From positions 1,116,001 to 1,180,000 of the forward strand of contig NZ_WQKZ01000001.1 in assembly GCF_009755225.1 (NCBI RefSeq): a stretch of 64,000 nt of DNA. The letters run 5' to 3'. The position numbers and the translations under genes are program-made. This DNA is from Hymenobacter ginkgonis. Its GTDB lineage: Bacteria > Bacteroidota > Bacteroidia > Cytophagales > Hymenobacteraceae. Below the pieces are notes generated by a model. That model ran no database searches. It saw nothing but the letters and a program-made list of their open reading frames with translations, and was not told the DNA's origin. Shown in pieces: positions 9,606 to 18,675 of the stretch (its first letter is position 1; each line of letters opens with the position of its first letter).

Positions 9606-9613
9606 CAAAAGTA
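9606..9613 (-). promoter_or_regulatory. Candidate -7 promoter element of dapA
   Basis: On the minus strand this reads TACTTTTG, a full match to TAnnTTTG, 26 bases before the dapA ATG. It supports the dapA start at 9580 rather than the longer open frame. Confidence 0.5.
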
Positions 9614-9659
9614 CAACTTCTGCCCGCCGTCGCATTCAGCCGGCTTTTTTTTCGTTTCC

Positions 9660-10601
9660 TTGAAAACCCTGTTTCCTCTTGCGGCCACGCTGGTAGCCGC
9701 GCTTAGCCTAGCCGCTTGCGATTCTAAAACTGCCACCACTGGCGAAGCCAAAACCCCCTCTACCGCTGAGAATATGGGCAAAGCGGACTCGGCCAAAATC
9801 GACGAAACGGCGCCTACTTCGGGTGCCGCTGCCGTAGCCGCCGAAGAAGCCAACGCTACCCCTGCCCCCGACCCCAGCACTATTCCAGCGGCCAAAGCAG
9901 CCGATGCCGCGGCCATTTATGCCCGGCCGCAGGTGCCAATTTTGTGCTACCACCAGATTCGCGACTGGACGGGCCGCGACTCGAAAGGCGCTAAGGACTA
10001 CATTGTTCCCATTGCGGCCTTTAAGGCGCAGATTAAGATGCTCGCCGACTCGGGCTACCACACCATTCAGCCCGACCAGCTCTACGCCTACCTCACCACC
10101 GGCGCCAAACTGCCTAGCAAACCGGTGATGCTGACTTTCGACGATACCGACCTCGACCAGTTCACCATTGCGCGCCCCACGCTGGCCCAGTATGGCTACA
10201 AAGGTGTGTACTTCGTGATGACGGTGAGCCTCGGCCGGCCGCACTACATGACCAAGGACATGGTGAAGCAGCTCTCGGATGAGGGCAACCAAATTGGCTC
10301 GCACACCTGGGACCACCACAACGTGAAAAAATACCAGGGCCAGGACTGGGTAACGCAAATTGACAAGCCGACTAAGACGCTGGAAGAAATTACGGGCAAG
10401 AAAATCAAGTATTTCGCCTACCCCTTCGGCCTCTGGAACACGCAAGCTTTCCCCGAACTGAAGCAGCGCGGCTTCGTGGCCGCCTTCTCGCTGGCCGAAA
10501 AACGCGACCAAACCGACCCGCTATTTACCATTCGGCGCATCATTGCCAGCGGCTACTGGAGCCCCCGCACCCTGCACAACAGCATCGTGCAGAGCTTCTA
10601 A
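9660..10601 (+). CDS. Polysaccharide deacetylase lipoprotein
   Basis: NodB-type carbohydrate deacetylase, about 313 aa. There is no ATG near the signal; TTG at 9660 gives MKTLFPLAATLVAALSLAAC, a clear lipoprotein signal, so I choose it. Residues about 20-85 are a low-complexity Ala/Thr/Glu linker. The catalytic domain shows the motif LTFDDTD with the metal-binding Asp, SHTWDHH with the HxxxH zinc pair, and the later YFAYPFG. It likely removes N- or O-acetyl groups from a wall or capsule polymer outside the inner membrane. Confidence 0.88.
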   Translation: MKTLFPLAATLVAALSLAACDSKTATTGEAKTPSTAENMGKADSAKIDETAPTSGAAAVAAEEANATPAPDPSTIPAAKAADAAAIYARPQVPILCYHQIRDWTGRDSKGAKDYIVPIAAFKAQIKMLADSGYHTIQPDQLYAYLTTGAKLPSKPVMLTFDDTDLDQFTIARPTLAQYGYKGVYFVMTVSLGRPHYMTKDMVKQLSDEGNQIGSHTWDHHNVKKYQGQDWVTQIDKPTKTLEEITGKKIKYFAYPFGLWNTQAFPELKQRGFVAAFSLAEKRDQTDPLFTIRRIIASGYWSPRTLHNSIVQSF

Positions 10602-10610
10602 CGCGGCGCT

Positions 10611-10940
10611 ATGAAGCTTGCCTCCAAAATGCGTGGTAAAGCCGTTGTTACGGAACTAGCCTGGCTGCTTGGCAGCTGGGCTTTTTCGTTTGCGGCGGTT
10701 GGCAAGCTATTCGGCAAGTATGCTGGTACGCTGGATATTCAGCTGCACAACACGTATTTTGTGCTGCCTGTGCTGCTGCTGGCGTCCCTACTTTTCATAG
10801 TCGTGTCGCCAGTGGTGACGGGAGTGCGGGTGGTAGTTGGACGAGGCCAAAACGTGTCGGCCAGCATCGTACTGGCCCTATTGACTGGTGTATGGCTCCT
10901 GCTACTACTGGCGGTTTGCCTCGTTCGAGTTTTGACATAA
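10611..10940 (+). CDS. Small three-helix membrane protein
   Basis: A 109-aa protein starting nine bases after the deacetylase stop. It has three hydrophobic segments at about residues 15-35, 50-70 and 84-106. Between the first two lies DIQLHNTYFVLP, which looks like the HDTYFVV loop-and-helix signature of cytochrome oxidase subunit I. The rest of that enzyme is absent. I do not assign a function. Confidence 0.65.
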   Translation: MKLASKMRGKAVVTELAWLLGSWAFSFAAVGKLFGKYAGTLDIQLHNTYFVLPVLLLASLLFIVVSPVVTGVRVVVGRGQNVSASIVLALLTGVWLLLLLAVCLVRVLT

Positions 10941-10966
10941 ATCATCATCCTAATCTTCTCCCTCCA

Positions 10967-12154
10967 ATGCTGACAGCCGTTTGTTTTCGTGCCCCTTTTG
11001 CCGCAATTGTCTTATTGGCAGGTGCCTCGCTGGCTAGCTGCACCCGCGCGGTGCCCGGCACTAGCGGCCACGACGAGCTAGTCTACATCGGTACTAATAT
11101 TGCTGACCCACAGCAAAATAGTATTTACCTCTACCACCTCAGCCCGGCTACTGGCGAGCTGCTGCCCTTGGGAGCCATGAAGGGCGGTGCCAGCCCTACC
11201 TACCTCACCATGGACGCCGCCCACCGCCACCTCTACGCAGTGAGCGAAACCCAGACGTATATGGGCGCACCGGGCGGCGGCGTGAGTACCCTGGCCATCG
11301 ACCCCCACAATGGCACCCTGGCGATGCTCAACCAGCAGCCCTCGACGGGCGCTTCGCCGTGTTACATTAGCCTCGACCGCACGGGTAAGAACGCCTTAGT
11401 GGCCAATTATGTAGGAGGTAATGTGGCCATGTTGCCTGTGCGGGCTGATGGCCAACTTGACCCCGCCGGCGCTACCGACCAGCACCAGCCGCCCACCGGC
11501 CCGCACAAAAACCAAGACAAGCCGCACGCGCACTGCTTCGTCACGTCGCCCGACAATCGCTACGCTTTTTCCGTGGATTTGGGCACCGATAAGGTGTATG
11601 GCTATCAGCTCGATGCTGCGCAGCACCAGCTGCGCTTGCTGCCTACCCCCGCCTTTGTAACCAAGCCGGGTACGGGGCCGCGCCACCTCGTTTTTCATCC
11701 GAATGGCCGCTGGGCTTACCTGGAAAACGAGTTAAACTCAACCGTTTCGGCGCTGACTTACAACGCGGCGGCTGGCACATTCCAAGAAATTGAAACGCTC
11801 ACGCAGTTGCCAGCTGGGTTTGCGGGCGACAATTCGGGGGCCGACGTGCACGTGTCGCCCGACGGACGGTTTCTTTACACGTCTAATCGGGGGGATAATA
11901 GCTTGGCCGTCTTCGCTATCGACGGTGCTAGCGGCCACCTGGCGCTGGTGCAGCACATCAGCACCCAGGGCAAAACGCCCCGCAATTTTGCGCTCGACCC
12001 CAGCGGGCAAGTACTGCTGGTAGCCAATCAAAATTCGGATAACGTATTCACGTATCACGTTGACAAACAATCGGGCAAGCTTACGTCAACCGGTAAATCG
12101 GTCAGCCTGCCTTCGCCCATGTTTGTGGAGGTAGTCTCCGATTTTACGCGTTAG
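10967..12154 (+). CDS. Lactonase family beta-propeller lipoprotein
   Basis: A 395-aa protein of the 6-phosphogluconolactonase-like (Lactonase_7) seven-blade propeller family. The ATG at 10967 gives a lipoprotein signal ending in LASC; the earlier in-frame codon would lie inside the previous gene. Family features include YIGTNI at the start of the propeller, NYVGGNVAMLPV, GPRHLVFHPNGRWAY and the late TPRNFALDPSGQVLLVANQN. Cytoplasmic relatives hydrolyse 6-phosphogluconolactone; this one is exported, so its substrate is uncertain. Confidence 0.88.
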   Translation: MLTAVCFRAPFAAIVLLAGASLASCTRAVPGTSGHDELVYIGTNIADPQQNSIYLYHLSPATGELLPLGAMKGGASPTYLTMDAAHRHLYAVSETQTYMGAPGGGVSTLAIDPHNGTLAMLNQQPSTGASPCYISLDRTGKNALVANYVGGNVAMLPVRADGQLDPAGATDQHQPPTGPHKNQDKPHAHCFVTSPDNRYAFSVDLGTDKVYGYQLDAAQHQLRLLPTPAFVTKPGTGPRHLVFHPNGRWAYLENELNSTVSALTYNAAAGTFQEIETLTQLPAGFAGDNSGADVHVSPDGRFLYTSNRGDNSLAVFAIDGASGHLALVQHISTQGKTPRNFALDPSGQVLLVANQNSDNVFTYHVDKQSGKLTSTGKSVSLPSPMFVEVVSDFTR

Positions 12155-12191
12155 CCGCTGCACCGGGGGTAGGGAAAAATTGCCAGCGTAT

Positions 12192-13064
12192 ATGAGCGTG
12201 ACTAAGAAGCTTTTGGGTCGTTTCGACCGCTATATTGGTCCCGCACTAGCCGTGCTAGGCGTGGCCCTGCTGGTGGCCGAAACGCGGCGGCCTTTGCGGC
12301 AGCGCGTGGCCCCGCGCCCGCGGCGCTGGGTGCGCAATACGGCAGTGGCGGCGGTGGCGCTGCCGGGTATGCGCCTGGCGCTGCTGCCCGCGCTGCTCGG
12401 GCTGGCGCGGGCGGCCGAGCGCCACCATATCGGGCTGCTGCCCAAGCTACGGCTACCCGCGCCGCTGCGTTTGGGGGCAGAGCTATTAGTGCTTGACTAT
12501 GTGAGCTATACCTGGCATCGGCTGCTGCATTCGCCGCTGCTGTGGCACTTCCACTTGGTGCACCACCTCGACGAAGACATGGACTTGACCACCGGCTGGC
12601 GCTTCCACGCGGGCGAGATGCTGGCCAGCGTTCCGTACCGGGGCCTGCTACCGGCGCTGGCGGGCGTGCGGCCCGGTACCGTGCTGCTCTACGAGGCATT
12701 GTTCGAGGCCGAAACGGCGTTTCACCACAGCAATATGCGCCTGCCGCTGGCCTTGGAGCAGGCACTGGCCCACGTGATTATCACGCCACGGGCGCACGGC
12801 ATCCACCACTCGCAGGTGCGCCGTGAAACCGATAGCAACTACGGCGTCGTGCTCAGCCTCTGGGACCGCCTGCACCAGACCTTGCGCCTGAACGTGCCGC
12901 AGGCAGCCATCACTATCGGCGTGCCTGGCTACCCCGAGGTGCCCGCCCAGTCGCTGGGCACCCTGCTGCGCCTGCCCCTAGCCGCGCCGCGCCCCTGGGC
13001 GGGCCCCGATGGCACGGTGCCTACCCGCCAAACCCAGGGGTCCGTAACCGAATTAGCTGGCTAA
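12192..13064 (+). CDS. Sterol desaturase/fatty acid hydroxylase family protein
   Basis: Membrane di-iron oxygenase of 290 aa. The histidine clusters that hold the iron pair are all present: WHRLLH, HFHLVHH and HGIHHS, plus a further FHHSN. Hydrophobic segments lie at about residues 10-30, 50-80 and 95-110. The ATG at 12192 is preferred to the codon at 12180. The natural substrate (fatty acid, sterol or carotenoid) cannot be read from the sequence. It ends one base before the convergent rhodanese gene's last codon. Confidence 0.87.
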   Translation: MSVTKKLLGRFDRYIGPALAVLGVALLVAETRRPLRQRVAPRPRRWVRNTAVAAVALPGMRLALLPALLGLARAAERHHIGLLPKLRLPAPLRLGAELLVLDYVSYTWHRLLHSPLLWHFHLVHHLDEDMDLTTGWRFHAGEMLASVPYRGLLPALAGVRPGTVLLYEALFEAETAFHHSNMRLPLALEQALAHVIITPRAHGIHHSQVRRETDSNYGVVLSLWDRLHQTLRLNVPQAAITIGVPGYPEVPAQSLGTLLRLPLAAPRPWAGPDGTVPTRQTQGSVTELAG

Positions 13065-13065
13065 A

Positions 13066-13494
13066 CTACTTGGCCTTTAAGTCGTCGTAGGCGCCGCCAT
13101 TTATCAAATGGTGGAAGCCTTGGCTTTGCATTTTGAGGGCTGCCTCGCCGCTGCGCTGGCCCGAGCCGCAGTACAGCACGTAGGTGCGGCTGGTGTCGAG
13201 GGCCGCTACTTGCTGGGTGAAATCGCTGGCTCCTACGCTCAGGTTGCGGGCCTGGGGTAGGTGGCCAGTCATGAATTCTAGTGGGGTGCGCACGTCGAGT
13301 ACCACCGTGCCGGGCTGGTTCAGGACTTGGCGCGCCGCCGCTGTGTGGTTAGCCTCCACAGGCGTGGGCGTTGCGGCCGAAACCACTGCGGGCGCCGGGG
13401 TAGTAGGGGCCGCAGTGGCAGCTGGCTGTTGCTGGTTGCAAGCCACTGCGAAAGGCAGCCAGGCCATGGCTGCCAAGAGGGGGTAGGGCTTCAT
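13066..13494 (-). CDS. Rhodanese-like domain lipoprotein
   Basis: A 142-aa protein with a lipoprotein signal ending in AVAC, a 35-residue Ala/Pro/Thr linker, and one rhodanese domain. The domain shows VVLDVRTPLEF, the substrate loop YCGSGQRS with catalytic Cys109, and GFHHLINGG at the C-terminal end. It probably transfers sulfane sulfur in the periplasm. It overlaps no gene but lies almost tail to tail with the hydroxylase gene. Confidence 0.88.
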   Translation of the reverse strand: MKPYPLLAAMAWLPFAVACNQQQPAATAAPTTPAPAVVSAATPTPVEANHTAAARQVLNQPGTVVLDVRTPLEFMTGHLPQARNLSVGASDFTQQVAALDTSRTYVLYCGSGQRSGEAALKMQSQGFHHLINGGAYDDLKAK

Positions 13495-13588
13495 AATAAT
13501 TTGACTAGTGGAAAGTTAGCGCTCAGTAGAAGGAGTACTAGTTTGGCGCTGACTGATGCGCCTGAGAAAGTAGCCAGTAAAGGAGGGT

Positions 13589-13660
13589 AAAGCCAGCGGT
13601 GTACGTTGTCGTAGCTGTTCAGTAGCAGTTATTCTACGACAAGCCACAGCCGCTGGCTTT
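13589..13660 (-). terminator. Compound hairpin downstream of ligA
   Basis: Two nested pairings: outer arms 13589-13599 with 13650-13660, and inner arms 13606-13614 with 13634-13642. It begins about 25 bases after the ligA stop on the minus strand and probably ends that transcript. Confidence 0.6.
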
Positions 13661-13684
13661 GCGCCTACTAATTCAAACAGCTTT

Positions 13685-15799
<2,115 letters not shown>

Positions 15800-15806
15800 T
15801 TAAAAT

Positions 15807-15907
15807 AGAACGTCATGCTGGGCTTGTCGAAGCCTGTCTACCGCGTTGTTGAATTAGTTAATCAACGACGCGGTAGAGAGGCTTCGACAAGCTCAGCATG
15901 ACGTTCT
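15807..15907. repeat. About 100-bp palindromic intergenic element
   Basis: The two halves are near-perfect reverse complements around a centre at 15857. The outer arm reads AGAACGTCATGCTGGGCTTG and continues into TCGAAGCC. It lies between ligA and a small gene that are both on the minus strand. Its size and symmetry fit a dispersed REP- or MITE-like element rather than a plain terminator. Only one copy is in this window. Confidence 0.75.
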
Positions 15908-15927
15908 TGGCTTAATTCAAGCAGCAG

Positions 15928-16167
15928 CTACGCTACGGCGGGCCGGAAGCCCGGCGCTACGTAAGTGGAGCCGCCCTGCTTGGCTTCGGCATCGCGGCGG
16001 CCTTCCTCCTCCGAGCGGGCGGGCGGGGCATTCTCGTCGCGGTTGGGGTCGCCCTGCGATTCCTTCAGCTCAGTAGGAATAATGGGCTCGGCCGGGGCTT
16101 GGGGCTTGAAGCGGGCGATGAGCACAATGGCGATGGTGGCGAGGGCGAACCAGGTAAAGAATTTCAT
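15928..16167 (-). CDS. Small membrane-anchored hypothetical protein
   Basis: A 79-aa protein with one N-terminal membrane helix (FFTWFALATIAIVLIARF) and a charged, Pro/Glu-rich remainder. It starts with ATG. There is no recognised domain. It lies between the palindromic element and a divergent gene pair. It may be a small inner-membrane protein whose tail faces one side of the membrane. Confidence 0.55.
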   Translation of the reverse strand: MKFFTWFALATIAIVLIARFKPQAPAEPIIPTELKESQGDPNRDENAPPARSEEEGRRDAEAKQGGSTYVAPGFRPAVA

Positions 16168-16348
16168 GGGTAAAAAGGCACTAAACCAAAATGACGTAAC
16201 GAAAGTACGCCTGGCAACCCTAATGGGTTCGCTGCGTTTTGCTCGCTAGGCATCCTAAGTGGGTGCCGTTACTTTGCAGCGCCGAAGCAGCCGGGGCGCC
16301 GAGCCCCGCGCGAGCCGCTGCACTTCCTCTTTCACACCCTACCCCCCC

Positions 16349-16612
16349 ATGCCTGACCAACCTTCCTCCTGGGCCGAAACTGCGGCCTCGCTCCTGACCA
16401 AGCTTTCGGGCGGCGTCGAGCTCAACCTGGCCTTCGACCAGGTTGAGCTGCAAGTGCCCAACCAGCAAAACCCCGCCGGCCAGCCCGCCACCTGGCGCCT
16501 CAACGGCTCGCTGCGCATTCGCACCAAAGGCGAGGCGCCCGCCAGCAGCCTCCCGGTGAGCACCGCCCCTGTTGTTTCGGCGGCGCCCGACCCTAATCGG
16601 CCGCATGTCTAA
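16349..16612 (+). CDS. Hypothetical protein, first of an overlapping pair
   Basis: An 87-aa soluble protein starting at MPDQPSSWAETAASL. The upstream in-frame codon at 16259 would add an Arg/Ser-rich stretch with no protein character, so I reject it. A possible -7 element (TACTTTG) lies about 75 bases upstream. Its middle looks beta-rich (VELNLAFDQVELQVPNQ). It overlaps the next gene by eight bases, so the two are probably translated together. The function is unknown. Confidence 0.6.
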   Translation: MPDQPSSWAETAASLLTKLSGGVELNLAFDQVELQVPNQQNPAGQPATWRLNGSLRIRTKGEAPASSLPVSTAPVVSAAPDPNRPHV

Positions 16613-16952
16613 CGGGCTGGAAGTCGAAGCTCGGCTGGTACTTACCTGGCCGGGCGGGCACGAGGTGCAGTTGGCCGCGTCGGGCTCGTATCTCATCCTT
16701 AATGTGCCTAGCCAGCAAGTGCTTGACCTCATCACTAGCGGCCCGCCGCAGCCGCCGGGGGCACCCAAAAAGCCCAAGCCGCCGGGCCCCGACCCCTTGC
16801 AGCAGCTCCACGACCTGGCGCGCACGCTAGGGCTGGTGCTCGACCTGCGCGTGGCCGGCAAAACGTACGTCATGTTTGGCCTGCCCGACCGCAACAGCCC
16901 CAAAATCACGCTCAGCGCGGTGCTGGGCAAGATTGGGTCTTTTTTCAAATAA
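16605..16952 (+). CDS. Hypothetical protein, second of an overlapping pair
   Basis: A 115-aa protein whose ATG overlaps the end of the previous gene (ATGTCTAA). It has a beta-rich N-terminal half (EVEARLVLTWPGG), a Pro/Lys-rich linker (PPGAPKKPKPPGPDP) and a helical then hydrophobic C-terminal half ending in GKIGSFFK. I do not recognise a family. The overlap argues that both products work together. Confidence 0.6.
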   Translation: MSNGLEVEARLVLTWPGGHEVQLAASGSYLILNVPSQQVLDLITSGPPQPPGAPKKPKPPGPDPLQQLHDLARTLGLVLDLRVAGKTYVMFGLPDRNSPKITLSAVLGKIGSFFK

Positions 16953-17071
16953 GCCAGCAAGCTGCCACCCACAGCAGGGTAGGCGCGCGCTGGCGGGCTC
17001 GCCTACCCCCGCCGAAATAGAGCGGCTGCATGTGGCCCACGGTATAAAAGTGCTGGGCTCTTTGAGGTAAG

Positions 17072-17227
17072 ATGCTGCTCCATTACTTCTTACCTAGCCC
17101 GGCCCTGCACGAATACCTGCGGCTGTTCCAGCTCATCGACCTGGACTTTTCGGCGGCCGGAGTGCCTGTGGAGCCTTACGGGCCCCGGCCCCAACGGCGT
17201 TTCGCAGCTGGAAGACCAAGCTCCTGA
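17072..17227 (+). pseudogene. Truncated AraC-family regulator remnant
   Basis: A 51-codon frame begins MLLHYFLPSPALHEYLRL and continues FQLIDLDFSAAG and PYGPRPQ, which resembles the N-terminus of AraC-type regulators seen in this group. The reading frame ends soon after, and no helix-turn-helix part follows before the next gene. I read it as what is left of a deleted regulator. The remaining bases of 16953-17447 hold no gene I can support. Confidence 0.4.
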
Positions 17228-17447
17228 GTGAGCCTTTGGCTTGGTAGAACGCTAGCCGAGGGGCGGGGTAAGCGTTGAAAAACTGGGCAAACTGCCCGCG
17301 TCGGGGGCGGCATCCCTACCCCTCATTTATTCGGGCAGTTAGCGGGCGTGGGGTTGAACAATGGGCGCCTGAGGGGTGTTGCTTATTCACCAACAGCCGC
17401 CAGTCTGTCGTTAGCTTCCCATCCTCTAGCGCTTTGATTTTTTCTAC

Positions 17448-18104
17448 GTGAAAACGCCTGATAATGAACATCAAAACCCCGTAGGCACTGGGCGCCAGCG
17501 GGCTAGGCAATCTGCTTTCGGGCGCATCGAGCGGGTGCCGCCGCTCCTGATGTTGCTGTACATGGGCCTGGCGGGCATTACCATGCTTTTTACGGTGCTG
17601 GTGGTGCTGTATGGGGCTACGCGCCTGCACAGTGCGCTGCCAACGGGCTTGCAGCCGTTTCCGCGTTATTTCTCGCTGAGCACCATTGTGTTGTTGGTCT
17701 CATCGTACACCATGGCGCAGGCCCCGCGCTTGTATAAAGCCGACGACCTGACGGGCTTGGCGCGCTGCTTGGGCGCCACGCTGTTGCTGGGCAGTGTATT
17801 TGGGGGCTTGCAAGTGCTAGGCTGGCGCGAATTGGTGCAGCACGGGGTACTATTTACGGGGTCACCGAGCGGCACGTACGTGTATTTTATTTCGGCTTTG
17901 CACGTGGTGCACGTGCTGGCGGGTATGCTCTACCTGCTGGCGCAGCTGCTGCGGGTGCTGCACGCCTCGCGCGACAGCGTGCGTACGCTGGTGTTCATTC
18001 GCAACCCCTACCATCGCCGCCAGCTACAGGTATTGGGCACTTACTGGCACTTTATCGATGCGCTGTGGGTGGTGCTGTTTGCGGTTTTTCTCTTCCTCTA
18101 CTAG
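17448..18104 (+). CDS. Cytochrome c oxidase subunit III family protein
   Basis: A 218-aa membrane protein with five hydrophobic segments, as in heme-copper oxidase subunit III. The signatures are YFISALHVVHVLAG and, near the end, TYWHFIDALWVVLF. The GTG at 17448 is the only start that keeps the RIERVPPL region before the first helix. No subunit I, II or IV gene is nearby, so this is an orphan subunit; it could serve a terminal oxidase or a nitric oxide reductase encoded elsewhere. Its stop codon lies inside the left inverted repeat. Confidence 0.85.
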   Translation: MKTPDNEHQNPVGTGRQRARQSAFGRIERVPPLLMLLYMGLAGITMLFTVLVVLYGATRLHSALPTGLQPFPRYFSLSTIVLLVSSYTMAQAPRLYKADDLTGLARCLGATLLLGSVFGGLQVLGWRELVQHGVLFTGSPSGTYVYFISALHVVHVLAGMLYLLAQLLRVLHASRDSVRTLVFIRNPYHRRQLQVLGTYWHFIDALWVVLFAVFLFLY

Positions 18105-18170
18105 ACCACGGCTTAAGGGAAATTGTAGCGGATTTTATGGACGGCTCCTTGATTGGGGCCGTCCTTTTTT
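18103..18170 (+). repeat. Left inverted repeat with terminator hairpin
   Basis: This segment matches the reverse complement of 18599-18675, apart from a 9-base gap and a few substitutions. It carries a hairpin (GGACGGCTCC with GGGGCCGTCC) followed by a run of T, so it should end the transcript of the oxidase gene. It begins inside that gene's stop codon. Confidence 0.85.
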
Positions 18171-18178
18171 TGTGCCCA

Positions 18179-18598
18179 TCAAGGGCGAGCAATGTTGGGC
18201 ACGAAGCGTTTGAAGCGCAGGCTGGCTGTACCAAAAGTGATGAGTAGGGCAACCTCTAGGCGATAGGCTTTTGAGTAATTGATACTTGAGGATGGTTGGC
18301 AGCATTTAACTCGCGCACAGCTTTTAACTCAACTAATACCTGATGCTGAACCAAGAAATCAGCCCGCCGCGCACCAATATTGTCTCTTTATAAAAGGTTG
18401 GCAAGTGAACCTCGCCCCGAAAAGCGATGCTCGCCGCCAATTTCACAGCCAACCCGCGCTGATAAACCATTAATCATTTCAGGAATGCCTTTGCCTAGCT
18501 CTCTATGCACCATCGCACACCCAATAATGCTCTCAGTTAGCTTGTTAAAATGCGTATCTGAAAGCGTATAAGCATTTTTAAATAAGGGTGAAGCTAAT
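18179..18598 (-). pseudogene. Decayed GxxExxY-family gene
   Basis: Three minus-strand fragments in different frames join up into one GxxExxY protein (PDDEXK-like family). The first has KLTESIIGCAMVHRELGKGI; the second ARRADFLVQHQVLVELKAV; the third AYRLEVALLITFGTASLRF and KRFVPNIARP before a TGA at 18179. Between the first two, a deletion and a stop have removed the middle, including the ExxY part. A further frameshift separates the last two. It lies exactly between two inverted repeats. Confidence 0.8.
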
Positions 18599-18675
18599 AA
18601 AAAAGGACGGCCCCAGTAAAGGAGCCGTCCATAAAATCCCTGAAATTCGCTACAATCTCCCTTAAGCCGTGGTCT
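18599..18675 (-). repeat. Right inverted repeat with terminator hairpin
   Basis: Inverted partner of 18103-18170, with nine additional bases after TTGTAGCG on the minus strand. It carries the same hairpin and T run for the gene on the minus strand and touches that gene's stop codon. Confidence 0.85.

Noticed and set aside
9581..9916. N-terminal extension of the dapA frame
   Set aside because: The added residues are Ala/Ser-rich, antisense to the deacetylase gene, and upstream of a good dapA promoter.
17316..17474. 54-codon minus-strand frame MFIIRRFHVEKIKAL
   Set aside because: It overlaps the start of the oxidase subunit gene and shows no family or promoter.
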